A stretch of 64,000 nt of DNA from Anticarsia gemmatalis (GCF_050436995.1 NC_134756.1:1-64000), one strand, 5' to 3'; positions 45,603 to 57,393 are shown, numbered from the stretch's first letter. The notes: a model not told the origin generated them from the sequence alone. Made by a program: numbers and translations.

Positions 45603-46303
45603 TGTGGTGAACCTAAACTCCTTGTACTCTATGGTAGATGCCAGATGCCATATATTAATTAGATAACGATTTGTATTGTAGTGTTGCAGAACCATCGATA
45701 GTTTGACTATCGATAGTTGACCTCGAAAACTAATCAGGATATCGATAGTACTATCGATAGTATCAACATATAACAATACTTTCGATACTATCGATAATAT
45801 CGATAGCTCTATATGAGCAATACTATTGATTCTGGCAATACTATCGATACTGTCGATAGTTTTACGTTCAATACTATCGATAATATCGATAGTATTGCAA
45901 AATCTTACCAGTAATAAAAAGAACAATCGATAGTATCGATGGTATCGACAGTTTTGGACCATCGATAGCTGGCCATGTTTCGATATATCGATTATATTTG
46001 ATTATTATAGGCCGATTTTACAATACTATCGATGGTATCGATAGTATTGAACGCAAAAATATCGATAGTATCGATAATATTATTAGAATCAATAGTATTG
46101 CTCATAAATAGCTATCGATACTATCGATAGTATTCTCACATGTTGATACTATCGATAGACTATCGATACTATTGCTTTTACTTAAACTATCGATAGACTA
46201 TCGATTTTCCATCGATAGTGGACTATCGATATGCAACACTATTGTATTGTCTGTCAATGTATATATCAAATACATAATGTTCGTATTTTATTAATACACA
46301 ATA
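45603..46303 (+). repeat. 5' LTR, interrupted by a hAT-like element
   Basis: LTR sequence is 45603-45678 and 46250-46303, with TTGTATTG duplicated around the insertion. It is the same as the 3' LTR apart from a few changes. Confidence 0.85.
45679..46241. mobile_element. Fold-back hAT-like element made of TATCGATA motifs
   Basis: 563 bases with terminal inverted repeat TAGTGTTGCA, flanked by the 8-base duplication TTGTATTG (45671-45678, 46242-46249). The 3' LTR shows the unoccupied site with one TTGTATTG. An 8-base duplication and this type of end fit the hAT superfamily. The interior is an imperfect inverted repeat around about 45960, with about 29 CGAT cores and about 17 exact TATCGATA by eye. 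No transposase is encoded. TATCGATA is the DRE motif bound by DREF in Drosophila. Confidence 0.88.
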
Positions 46304-46367
46304 TTGGCGACGAGGAAAAACTGAACCTACATGGAAAAACTACGTAAAAAACGGAGCACCACGTGGG

Positions 46368-47135
46368 ATGCTCACTAGACTCGATACCTACATCGAACAG
46401 AGGGCGACGATGTCTGACGAGGACATCACCGCTCGCTCCGCAGCCTTGAAGGACACCATAACAGCACTGCGAGAGTTACAAGAGAAGATAGAGAACAAAA
46501 CCATAGATGATAACGATGAAACCGCGTATTTACACGAACAAAATTACGGCTACGAATTCACACAATTTTAGTATCAAAACTTTTAACAAAAAAAATCCAT
46601 TATTCAAGGTCAGCGACAGGAAGACCATCATAGAATATACCAATATAAGATTATACCAAAAATACAATTTCATCCTTTACAAGAATCAGAAACATTCAAT
46701 AATTTTAAAAAATGTCTGGAAGTGTACTTTAGACTTAATGAAATTACTGAGTCCCATATGAAGACAAATATTCTTCTGTCTACATTATCACCAGAACTCC
46801 ATGAAAAATTATGTGATTTAACAGCACCAGACGAACCATTAAATAAGACATTTAACGAAATTACTGAAACACTTGACGACTACTTAGACCCAAAACCTAG
46901 CAAATGGGTTCTACAACATAAATTTATATCGAGAACTCAAAAATCGGATGAAACAGTAGCGCAATACGCCGCAGATTTAAAAAAGCTCACTACCAACTGC
47001 GAATTTAAATGTCAACACTGCCAGAAAAACATTTCAGAAAGCTTTTTATCTCTTCAACTCATAAGAGGATTGAAAGATAGCGACGCACGTACAAAAATTT
47101 TACAAGACCGATTACCGAACAGTATGTACATTTAA
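46368..47135 (+). pseudogene. gag remnant of the LTR element
   Basis: Two partly overlapping frames. The first runs 46368-46571. The second, 46722-47135, reads STLSPELHEKLCDLTAPDEP and SFLSLQLIRGLKDSDARTKI, typical of insect gypsy-type gag (capsid) proteins. A frameshift lies between them. A stop at 47133-47135 is followed by about 100 more gag-like bases in another frame. Confidence 0.7.
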
Positions 47136-47187
47136 ACACCTGACACAGATTGCAACATCTATTGAAATGAGTAAAGCAGAAAATACA

Positions 47188-48874
47188 TCAATGCTTCCGA
47201 ATGAACAACCAAGTAGTGACAATATCAATAAAATTTCCACTGAACAACTTACTCAAGAAAGAAGCTAGTTTTCGATGGTCTACAGAATGCGAACAGAGCT
47301 TTATACACATTAAAAAAGAAATTCTAAGCGAAGGAGTACTTTTACATTTTGATCCCAAGAGGCCCTTGGTTCTTGCAACAGACGCATCTCCACTGGGAAT
47401 CGGAGCAGTACTATCACATAGACTCCCAGATGGATCAGAAAGACCGATAGCATTCGCTTCCAGAACACTATCGGATAGCGAGAAGAAGTACAGCCAAATT
47501 GACAAAGAAGCTACTGCCATATACTGGGGATTGAAGAAGTTCTTTTATTATTGTTACGGTAGAAAATTTCTCCTAGTGACAGACCATAAACCACTGACAA
47601 TAATTTTCCACCCTCATCAAACGTTACCAGCAATGAGTACAATGCGATTATTCCACTACGCTCATTTCTTATCTGGATTTGACTACAACATTGAATACAG
47701 AACTTCGCCTAACAACTCAAATGCAGATTACCTATCCAGGTTCCCAGTAGAAAACACAAAGGCAAACAAAATGGACCAGAATTACAGCTTTCAACTTCAA
47801 CAAATACATACCACTGATGTCAACCCAAATATCATAGCGAAAGAGTATTTTTTATTAATACTCGCATTAAAAACTGGCCAATCACTTAAAACGCTCGGTT
47901 ACAATGATAATGAATTTGCTTTACAAGATGGATGTATACTAAGAGGAACGCGAGTCTTAATCCCAAAAACACTACGCGAACAAGTGCTGGACGAACTACA
48001 CCTCGGTCACCCGGGCATTGTGAAGATGAAGCTACTGGCCCGCAGTTTTGTATACTGGAAAGGAATTGACAATGATATCGAAACGAAAGTTAAGTCCTGT
48101 AGAACATGTAGATTACAACAAAATGAACCAGAGAAAGCACCACTACACCACTGGGAACACCCAAAGGGCCCCTGGCAAAGACTTCATATTGATTTTGCCG
48201 GCCCTGTTTACGGATACTATCTTTTAATAATTGTAGACGCATTTTCGAAATGGACTGAGATTATACCTACCAAAACAACGACAAGCTCTTGGTGCATCCA
48301 AAAATTGAAAGAATTATTTCGCACCTTTGGAACACCTCTACTCCTTGTCTCAGACAATGGCCGACAATTCGTATCGGGAGAGTTCGAAATTTTTTTAAAA
48401 GACTGTATGATTTCCCACAAAACCTCAGCTCCATACCACCCTGCAACCAATGGACAAGCTGAACGATACGTACAAACAGTCAAGAGAATCTTACAAAGCT
48501 TAGAGGGAGAAAGGGGTAACCTTCAAGAGAAACTTGTGATGGTAAAAACTCGCCTCAGACGGACACCAAACTTGAATGGTCAGACACCTTATCAGTTAAT
48601 GTTTGGAAGAGAAGTTCGAACAGCATTACACTGCATGTTTATAAACACCCATAAAGAAACTACATCAAAACATCAAGAGATCAAGATCAGACAGTTGGGA
48701 GTCGGCGAACGTGTGCAGGCCCGTGACTACACGAGTGCCTCGCACCGTTGGCAGTTTGGTACTATCACAAGACGTCTAGGCCGACTTCATTATGAGATCC
48801 GCACCGACAACGGCGATGTCTGGCGCCGACATCTCAACCAGGTGTTGGCTGCATCTTTTATTCAGAACAGCTAA
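47188..48874 (+). pseudogene. Truncated pol: RT thumb, RNase H and integrase
   Basis: From about 47240 it reads NNLLKKEASFRWSTECEQSF, the connection just after reverse transcriptase, then RNase H (ATDASPLGIGAVL), the zinc-binding integrase domain (HLGHPGIVKMK, CRTCRLQ) and the integrase core. Its Asp-Asp-Glu residues are visible in HIDFAGP, VSDNGRQF and NGQAER. Protease and the catalytic part of reverse transcriptase are absent: a gag-frame segment runs straight into this part at about 47243. The reading frame downstream is open to 48874, just before the purine tract. Confidence 0.85.
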
Positions 48875-49255
48875 GAGGCTAGGAGGGGAGAAATGTGGTG
48901 AACCTAAACTCCTTGTACTCTATGGTAGATGCCAGATGCCATATATTAATTGGATAACGATTTGTATTGTCTTTCAATATATACAGGGTGTAACAGACAG
49001 CCTACCGAAAACGAAAAAAAATGACTTTAGACACGATTCTGGTGCTTATGGCGTTGAAAATATTCATCGGTCTTTTCTTAATTTTTCCGATTTTTTTATG
49101 CGGTTTTTTTTATTTTTTTTGGTACTATTTCGTTAATACTACACAATGCAACATGAAAATGAAAAAAAATCCGTCATATTACTGTTTTTCACAAAAAACA
49201 GCAATGGATTAAAACAACGTATAAATTCGCTATCAGCTACATTCATTACCCTGTT

Positions 49256-51481
49256 ATGATAGGATTAGATCTCAACAAACCTACTATACCAAAGCTTAGT
49301 CGGACTGTATTAAGACGAGACTTCGAAGCAATTAAGGCAGAACTATTAGATGTAGACTGGGCAATGGTTACTGAACATAGTAGTGTTAACGTAGCAACTA
49401 ATATTTTTATGGATCTCCTTACCAAAATTGTAGATAGACATACCCGCGAAGCCCACTTAAGTAGAGCTGAACATAATCTTAAGCCCTGGATCACCCCAGG
49501 GCTCATAAGATGCATGAAGCATTGGGATAGGCTACATCATAGATCTAGACTCGAACCTAATAACCAAGTTCTGCGCCTTTCATACACTAGATACCGAAAC
49601 TTTTTTGTAAATCTCCTGCGTAAACTTAAACTACAGTATGAAAACCAAGAGCTAAATAATAACCGTAAAAATCCTAAAAAACTTTGGCAGTCCATCAAAC
49701 AATTTTGCAATTTTTCTTCTTTTAATAAGGAACCAACTAAGCTGCTGCCTGACTATAATACCGTACAATCGTCTCTAGATCTCTGTAATGATCATTTCTC
49801 CACGGTAGGTCCTCGGCTTGCAAACACTATTTTGACTAAAATGAACACTACAGAAAATGAACTTGCTAATTTAGTTAAACCCGACAATGTTGCCGCAGAC
49901 TCTCTTTTTATGACACCTACAGACCACGATGAAGTGCAACAATTGATGTCCGGATTACAAAACGAAAAAGCCCCCGGTATTGATGGCCTAACCAACTCCC
50001 TACTTAAATATATCAAAGAAGCTGTTGTCATTCCACTCACTCACATATTTAATCAAAGCCTATCTACTGGTACATTTCCTAAGGCTTGGAAAGTAGCGTC
50101 AGTTATTCCAGTACATAAAAGTGGCCCTAAAAACTCCATCGGCAATTATAGGCCGATATCTTTGTTAAACGTTTTCTCGAAAATGCTAGAGAAACTAGTT
50201 AATAAAAGACTGAATAATTTCTTAGCTTCCCGAAATCTAATATCGCCTCGACAATTCGGCTTCCAAAAAGAAAAATGCACTGAAGATGCGGTATCCCTTT
50301 TGACATCAATAGTAGCCTCCAATCTCGATAATAAACAGTGCTGTGTAGGTGTGTTTCTTGATTTAGCGAAGGCGTTCGATACTGTCTCCGTTCCGATACT
50401 TCTTAAAAAACTCAATAACGTGGGAGTGAGAGGTGTCGCCTCTAATTGGTTTAAAAGTTATCTCACAGAACGGAGTCAGTGCGTGAAGATAGGTAAGTCT
50501 CTGAGTAGTCCAAAATTTCTGACATTTGGTGTCCCACAGGGCAGTATTTTGGGTCCAACGTTATTTACAATCTACCCCAACGACATTCATGACGTTCCAA
50601 TGGAAAAGGCCGAAATAGTCTGCTACGCTGATGACACAGCAATAGTTTTTAATGGAAATACTTGGACAGAAACTCTTTCGCGTGCAGAACTTGGATTGGC
50701 AAAGATCTATGAATGGCTGGAAAATAATCTACTGACGCTAAACACTAGTAAGACCGAATACATCTGTTTTCATAAGACAGATGTTTCTTCCCCCTCTGAT
50801 ACTCTTATCAAAATTCATGTGTGCAATGACACCATCTGCAACTGTGAACCTTTAAAAAGGAAAACTGTTGTAAAATATCTGGGCGTATTTGTAGATGAGA
50901 AACTAACGTTTAAAAAACACATCGAGACCCTATCAGCACGCGTTAGAAAGGTGATTGGAATTTTTAAGCATCTCAGAAATATTGCAGACACAAAAACTCT
51001 CAAAATGGTGTATTTTGCCATTTGTCAATCTATTTTGACTTATTGCATCACATGTTGGGGTGGAGCTGCCAAGTCCTTGCTCATTCTAGTAGAAAAAGCG
51101 CAAAGGTCTGTTCTTAAAGTGATTTTTAAAAAATCGTTTCGGTATCCTACAACTCTAGTATATGCTGACAGCAACGTACTCAGTGTTAGACAATTATACA
51201 TTCTCAAGATGTCAACCTTAGTACACAAGATTGTTCTAGTCTCGAATGAGTACCAAGAGTTAATCAACCGAAGAATGTTCCGTCTCCCAAAACCAGCAGT
51301 TAAAACAGTGTTTGCTCGGCGCTTTGGACAATTTGCTAAAGTCCATGTTTATAATACGGTTCTCAAACACTGCAATATCAAAGAAAAGTCTTTGCGTGAA
51401 GCCAAAACTATTATATCAAAATGGTTAACCACAATGACATACTATAATAGTACTGAAGAAATTCTAAAAATAAAAATTTGA
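49256..51481 (+). CDS. LINE reverse transcriptase (Jockey/CR1-like), 5' truncated
   Basis: An uninterrupted 741-codon frame. Motifs in order: NYRPISLLNVFSKMLE (about residue 296), QFGFQKEKCTEDAV, VGVFLDLAKAFDTV, FGVPQGSILGPTLF, CYADDTAIVF (about 455-465), and VKYLGVFVDEKLTFKKHI, then the C-terminal ITCWGG region. This is the full reverse transcriptase domain of an APE-type non-LTR element with the catalytic YADD kept. The endonuclease domain is missing except perhaps its last residues, so this copy is 5' truncated. The start codon is nominal. The 3' part continues to a (TTTTTCA)n tail at about 51901-51928, with another short repeat (TACAGGGTGTGGCG, from about 51580) in between. It lies inside the 3' LTR of the gypsy element. 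The lack of stops suggests recent insertion. Confidence 0.88.
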   Translation: MIGLDLNKPTIPKLSRTVLRRDFEAIKAELLDVDWAMVTEHSSVNVATNIFMDLLTKIVDRHTREAHLSRAEHNLKPWITPGLIRCMKHWDRLHHRSRLEPNNQVLRLSYTRYRNFFVNLLRKLKLQYENQELNNNRKNPKKLWQSIKQFCNFSSFNKEPTKLLPDYNTVQSSLDLCNDHFSTVGPRLANTILTKMNTTENELANLVKPDNVAADSLFMTPTDHDEVQQLMSGLQNEKAPGIDGLTNSLLKYIKEAVVIPLTHIFNQSLSTGTFPKAWKVASVIPVHKSGPKNSIGNYRPISLLNVFSKMLEKLVNKRLNNFLASRNLISPRQFGFQKEKCTEDAVSLLTSIVASNLDNKQCCVGVFLDLAKAFDTVSVPILLKKLNNVGVRGVASNWFKSYLTERSQCVKIGKSLSSPKFLTFGVPQGSILGPTLFTIYPNDIHDVPMEKAEIVCYADDTAIVFNGNTWTETLSRAELGLAKIYEWLENNLLTLNTSKTEYICFHKTDVSSPSDTLIKIHVCNDTICNCEPLKRKTVVKYLGVFVDEKLTFKKHIETLSARVRKVIGIFKHLRNIADTKTLKMVYFAICQSILTYCITCWGGAAKSLLILVEKAQRSVLKVIFKKSFRYPTTLVYADSNVLSVRQLYILKMSTLVHKIVLVSNEYQELINRRMFRLPKPAVKTVFARRFGQFAKVHVYNTVLKHCNIKEKSLREAKTIISKWLTTMTYYNSTEEILKIKI

Positions 51482-51928
51482 TATACATAAATGAACATAA
51501 TAATATGGTCACTAAACATATAACACAATTGAATTTATGATTTATTTACCTATATTTTATGTATATACTCATATTTACGTATACAGGGTGTGGCGTAAAT
51601 AATGGATAATCCTTTGCCAGCGGATGGGCGACAGCCCAACTGATCTAAATATCAAAATTTACCTGTGGCACAAGTATCATAGTTTTTGAGATTTTGGCCA
51701 TTTTGTGTGTTTTTTAAGAAATCGATTTAAGCTTGTTCTTTTTAATGCTGTGATCACAATTTAAGGCTTTTTTTAAATCCGTTTTTTGGACGAAGACCAC
51801 CAGATATTGTTCCTACCGTTAAGAATGTATCAGCTTTAGATATAGAAATAATGTGAAGTGTTTATTTTAGAAACTTGTATTTGTCTATTGCTGCAATAAA
51901 TATTTTTCATTTTTCATTTTTCATTTTC

Positions 51929-52341
51929 AGCTGTTCGCGCGCGGCGCGGCCAACGACACCGCGCCGGCGGCGGCCGGCCGCGACGTTCGACGTCACGCCG
52001 CGTACCTACGCGCGCCACACAGACACACGATTACGCACACAGCTGTCAGCCTCACACTCACTAGTATGCAGCGTTACTTAGTATTTGTTCTATGTTAAAA
52101 ATGAATATGACATAATTATCCCGCTCTCCGATAAAAGGTAAATTCATAAGATTTTAAATGTGTGATATCTTACTATTACACGTACAAATACATACAGAAC
52201 GACAAAAAATCCTATTGATATTCTTTAGCGCTATAAAAATCTCTAATAAACAATTTAACATGTATTGTCGTTTTGTTCCATTTGTTCTTGCAAAATTCTA
52301 TTCGATATTTACACGCTCATTCATACTTCGCGGTGCGACTC
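51929..52341 (+). other. GC-rich exon-like patch and flank between LINE tail and LTR
   Basis: 51929-52050 is strongly GC- and CpG-rich in AT-rich surroundings, follows TTTCATTTTCAG (acceptor-like), and stays open for 50 codons (LFARGAANDTAPAAAGRDVR). The rest is AT-rich. It belongs to neither the LTR nor the LINE. It may be sequence carried along with the LINE (3' transduction) or an older insertion. No family recognised. Confidence 0.35.
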
Positions 52342-52371
52342 TACAAATACATAATGTTCGTATTTTATTAA

Positions 52372-52689
52372 TCTATTCTAACTAATATTATAAAGCTGAA
52401 GAGTTTGTTTGTTTGTTTGTTTGTTTGTTTGTTTGTTTGTTTGTTTGTTTGTTTGTTTGATTGTTTGTTTGTTTGTTTGTTTGAACGCGCTAATCTCAGG
52501 AACTACTGGTCCGATTTGAAAAATTCTTCCAGTGTTAGATAGCCCATTTATCGAGGAAGGCTTTAGGCTATATATCATCACGCTACGACCAATAGGAGCA
52601 GAGTAACAGTAAAAAGTGTTACAAAAACGGGGAAAATTCTGATCCATTCTCTCTTATGTGACGCAAGCGAAGTTGCGCGGGTCAGCTAG
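52372..52689 (+). mobile_element. Helitron in the 3' LTR
   Basis: Starts TCTATTCTAACTAATATTAT, has a long (GTTT)n at 52405-52480, and ends GCGCGGGTCAGCTAG. The LTR reads ATTAA before it and TACACAATA after it, together the unbroken 5' LTR sequence, so the borders are exact and lack a duplication. Confidence 0.9.
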
Positions 52690-52884
52690 TACACAATAAT
52701 AGGTATAACATGTTTGTACTATTGAAGTATTGCAAGTGTTAAATACATGATTCAGGTGATTGTGGTGATCTTACTACACTAGACGCCAGTAATATGTAAT
52801 ATTGTAAGGACAACTTAGTGAAATACAATTTTAATGCATTGTTTTATTTGTTAATTAAAGCATCACATAGCGTAGTTGTCATGT

Positions 52885-54404
52885 TCAAATCCTGGCGCGG
52901 ATCCATGACGCGAAAGATGTGACTCGTGCGAAACCGGCCGGGAAACCGCGGTTGCAACCATCGCGATGTCCGAAGGATGTCACACCGATCTGTTGGCAAA
53001 TAAATAAGTTAGCTTAATATTTATACCAAAACTTGCCTAATTTAATATCTATACTAATATTATAAAGCTGAAGAGTTTGTTTGTTTTTTTGTTTGTTTGT
53101 TTGAACACGCTAATCTCAGAAACTACCGGTCCGATTTGAAAAATTGTTTCAGTGTTAGATAGCCCATTTATTGAGGAAGGTTATAGGTATATCATCATCA
53201 TCATATCATCATATATATCATCACGCTATGATCAATAGGAGCGGAATATAATTGAAAAATGTTACAAAAACGGGTAAGATTATGACCTCATTATGACTCT
53301 TATGCGGCGCAAGCGAAGTTGCGCGGGTCAGCTAGTTAAATATAAACGCCCTGATCAATAATAAGGGACGGTATTGTAGTGCTTCTTACCAAAGTGTTTC
53401 CGATAGCGAGAGGACCGCCGGAGTCTCCGCCGCAGGTACCGATTCCACCAGCGCCGCTGGTACACAGAGTGGAGGCGATGACGCTGCGGCCATAAGTCCG
53501 CTGACATTCGGCGTTGGTGATCACTTGAAGCCTCACGTGCCTCTTGTTCCCAGTGTTTCCTGTATGACCATACACATATTGATTTCATTTTTATCCGAGA
53601 GTCAAGAAACAAGGCGGCCGGCTGAGTTCATGCTGTTTGTTTGTTTGTTACTCACCGCCGTTGTCTCTGCCGAAACCGGCGGCGTTGGCCCACGAGCCGA
53701 CATAGTTGTTGTTGCCGCCGGCCAGACCGATGTTGCGGATCACATCTGTAACATACAACAGTAGTTAGTGAGACGTCATGCAGTCAATTATAGTGTTATT
53801 GTTATATAATACTGACTGCTGTATGCGACACGGTTGTGGTTGATGATGGCGATGTCGTTGGCGAGGCTGTCCGTGTTGTAACTGCCGTGCATAACCACGC
53901 TAGTGGTAGTGGTGCGGACTCCTCCGGATGTGAGACGGTTAGATCCGTGGACCACGACGAACTGACGCGCCTGATTGTTTCTGTCCCTCCAGCAGTGAGC
54001 AGCGGTTACGGAACGTGTGTTGGTCAGCAGCGACGAGCCGCATATTGATTGACGGCCATTAGTCAACGTGATCAATAGTCCTCCCTGTACCACAAACATG
54101 ACGTAATTTATTAGATCTCAATGAAAAAATAATAATCCTCTCGAAATTAAGGACTTTATATCGCGTTTTATATGTGCTGAGGTAGAGTAACAAACACGAT
54201 AAAGCTACTTACCAGAAAAGGGTATGCGCCAGCATTCGCCGCGGAGCCGCCGACAATCCTGCTGCCGTCGAAGTCCATGGCCTGCTCGGCTTGCATGATG
54301 CGTGCCGCCTCCGGGATGCCCACATTCTCGTGGTAATTGTTCTCTATCGGCTCATAGGCCAGCGCCAGCGCCGCGAGTGCGAACACGATCAACAAGCTCT
54401 TCAT
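52885..54404 (-). CDS. Chymotrypsin-like serine protease D' (mirror of D)
   Basis: Exons on minus: 54213-54404, 53817-54084, 53656-53745, 53390-53559 and 52885-52989. It encodes the same 274 residues as gene D as far as I compared, with all active-site motifs and splice sites intact. It also carries the intron-4 Helitron (53048-53335), so the inverted duplication is younger than that insertion. Its promoter mirror has TATATAA at 54453-54459 and GATAAGATA at 54480-54488. It lies tail-to-tail with gene D across the spacer. Confidence 0.92.
53048..53335 (+). mobile_element. Helitron in intron 4 of gene D'
   Basis: Mirror of 40893-41180, same borders (TCTATACTAATATTATAAAG to GTCAGCTAG). Confidence 0.92.
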
Positions 54405-55000
54405 CTTTGTCTACTAGTTGTGCTGTGGTGCAGGTTCTTTCCTATTCTCAACTTATATACAAATTGCTAGACGTGCGATTATCTTATCGCTGTGTATTAA
54501 GTCTTTTAGAATGCAGATATTTGACTTTGCAATTGCACGTTTGGCAATCGGGAGTCCGTACATAAAGGTTTTAACAATTTTTGAAATGTATTATATTTCG
54601 AGGAGATTATACTCGTAGTCTATTTCGAAATACGGACTTGAATTATGATCTCATATGCTGTTTGTGTAGCTGACTAATGAGCAAGATTCTGTGTTCGTCA
54701 GAATCATAATATTTTGTTCAATGTAGGTAAACATGGTTCATATCATCTCTTAGAAAATGATGGTTCAATAATGTTGTTCTGCCTACGGTTTGTAATGAGC
54801 CCTTGTGCTAGATGCCGCCGGCTCACGCTTGACTGATATGACGTGACAAAATTAGTTGAGGATCGTTAGATTACAGAATTAAATTATCTATTTATCATAG
54901 TTAGGTATATAGTGACTATCCATTATCGTCGCGAAGCACATGTAGTTGTAAAGACTTTCTTATTAAGCCGAATGTGAAACAGCGTACATGACGCGTGCGG

Positions 55001-55078
55001 CGTGACCGGGGCACCGCCGGGGCACCGCCGGGGCACCGCCGGGGCACCACCGGGGCACCGCCGGGGCACCACCGGGCA
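55001..55078. repeat. 11-bp GC-rich minisatellite (mirror)
   Basis: Same units and length as 39150-39227, inverted. 54489-57393 is otherwise the mirror of gene-free arm sequence, including the dispersed repeat at about 55588-55808. Confidence 0.85.
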
Positions 55079-57393
55079 TGACGCGGTGTAAGGGCTTCGT
55101 TACCGACACGGTGAACTTGCACATTTCCTATCATGTTTTCTAATTTCTATTGGAATTGCCTGCGACATTAGAGCCTATCTCTAGTTGGGTTCAAAATGGT
55201 TGTCGCATTTGCAGTTTATAAGAGGCGTGACGCCACCTAGGATCTACGGAAGAATATAAGGTACTTTTACCATTTGTTTTTATCGAAGATCGACGCGTTT
55301 ATTTATTCTTGATTGAATGGGCTACATCCATGCTATTGATTACATTGATACTATTGATTATATTGATTAAATTGTCCCAATATATTGAAGAAATCTAAGT
55401 AATCTCAGTGAATTCAAAAAAATATTTTGCTAATTGTACCTGTGTTGCGTATGTTTTAGTGCTAACTGTGCTCATATTGTGAGCGCGATGCGCATGCCAA
55501 GTGTCTGATTATTATTTGTAAACTGTAAACTGAGTCGTCCACTGGTGTGGCATTCTCGAAGATCTTTGACAGTCCTTACAGTACCTAGTAGTAGTAGTAG
55601 TCAGAAGCTTGAAAGTCTGACAACCAGGTTACTGTGTTGTGGAGACCGACAGGTCCGCTGGATGTCAAATACTGGTATTCAGCTACATCCGGTGAGACTA
55701 GAAGCCGACTCCAACATAGTTGGAAGAAAGGCAAGGCTGATATACAAACTGAAGTGATTATGCAATTTTATTTTGCAATGGGTTGAACCTTGGAAGTTGA
55801 TAATTTGATATTGTTATTCCTCATCGAACAATATAAGAATCACTTAAATCGGTTGACAAACCACGACGTAATCGTTGCATCGCCCGGATATTGAGCTCTC
55901 CTCCTTTTTGAAGTCGCTTAATAAAAAGTTTCCTAAATGTTGCCTTGATACCTAATGGATGACTTAACCAGGTTTCTGTTCAATCTTATCCAGTATCCAG
56001 TCACATTTTCGGTACTCATAACTTTTGTTACTTAATATCCTCAACGGTATTTCTTATCAAAGATATTCAGCGAACAGAATTGACCCTTCTACAGGTTGAT
56101 TGTAATTAAATTAGCACAATGGCAGCCGCGCGGGTCCGCCGCTTACCTAATGAACATTTAAATAAAATGTAATTATCGATTTACCGAAAAGCAAGAATAT
56201 TTTGATAATAAATACCTACCTATTATTATGCACTAGGCGACCCGTGCGGCTCCGCTCCTGTCGTGCTGTTGCATTCGTTGCAGCACACTTAGACCTAGAT
56301 ACTCTCAAAATAAAATACCTACCTGCATGCAAATACTTTAACAACTTTTTCGCTTTGACCTATTCTTCTGTCCGTACCCGTGCGTTACCTTCATTCGTGC
56401 TTACTTCTTTTCTCATGCTCCTGCCGGCGCCCGTGTACCTACTTGCTATGTAACGTACGCGTATGGAACCGCGCTAAAGTTCTTCACGCGCGAAATCATG
56501 AAGGTAACTACGATGATACGGTCGGCGCGGGTGCTGCGTCAACCAGCATATTTTTATATTCATAAGATATTACAGATAATTTAATTTTACCTGTCATCCC
56601 GTCATATGATACATATTGCATAAAAAATTTGATTGCCATTTACCTACATTTTTAAATAATAAAACGAAAGCAAATAAGTTTGGTGAATGTTGTAAAATGG
56701 ATTGCAACAGAAGTTGGGGGCAATCCTATAATCATATACTGGGCAAGCGGACACGTTAACATGCTTCGGGCTACAATTTAAAATATTGTTATAGAGATTA
56801 GAGAAACCAGAAGCACGTAGCTCAACCTGAGACTGGAACACGTGCTGATGATTGTGACTATTTGTGACGAGCAGCAAGGAGAAGAGCGAGCCAGTAAGAG
56901 ACGGGCAGACGGCATCGCTCGCGTGGAGTACACCGCTGCCGCGCTGCACCGGTCCCCGAGTCACACGAGTCACACGAGTCACCGCGTCTGACGAGAAAGT
57001 TACCTTGTAATCGTAGTAATCGTAATCAGTGCCGCACTCACACGTGCGCTGGAGATGTTCAATGAGTGCAAGTGTATTGTACTTTTGTACCGATATATCC
57101 TATAGTAACCACATCGCAACATTTTAAATAGATATTCTTAAAATTATTTGAATCTGTACTAGAGTAATAAAACCATTGCTATTGTAATGCTTATGAAATA
57201 ATATTCTCGTGCTCGAACTAAATTGCATCGGAGAACACAATAATTAACTCCTACTAATCATATTTGACGGTAGCACACGTACGTTCCTTGTAAAGTTGCG
57301 TTTATTTAGCTTTACAAACCAAAACGATGTATGATTGAAAGGAAAGAGTAGTCCTCCACGTACGAGTTCGACACTAGCATGCCTTAAATAACT

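Larger units (their letters stand above)
45603..52698 (+). mobile_element. Ty3/gypsy-type LTR retrotransposon with nested insertions
   Basis: Starts TGTGGTGAACC and ends ...ATACACAATA, flanked by the 5-base duplication ATAGG (45598-45602 and 52699-52703). Each LTR is about 130 bases once later insertions are subtracted: 45603-46303 minus a 571-base hAT insertion, and 48894-48983 plus 52342-52371 plus 52690-52698. Directly after the 5' LTR is TTGGCGACGAGG, a candidate primer-binding site. A purine tract AGGAGGGGAGAAA precedes the 3' LTR. The coding part is internally deleted, so it is not autonomous. Confidence 0.85.
48894..52698 (+). repeat. 3' LTR, split by two insertions
   Basis: LTR bases lie at 48894-48983, 52342-52371 and 52690-52698. 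The first gap holds a LINE-containing block of 3358 bases that starts CAGGGTGTAACAGACAGCC. The second gap is a Helitron (52372-52689) inserted between A and T. The order of pieces matches the 5' LTR. Confidence 0.8.

Noticed and set aside
49021..49212. Small hydrophobic open frame upstream of the LINE
   Set aside because: AT-rich, Phe-rich frame in repetitive sequence with no supporting motif.
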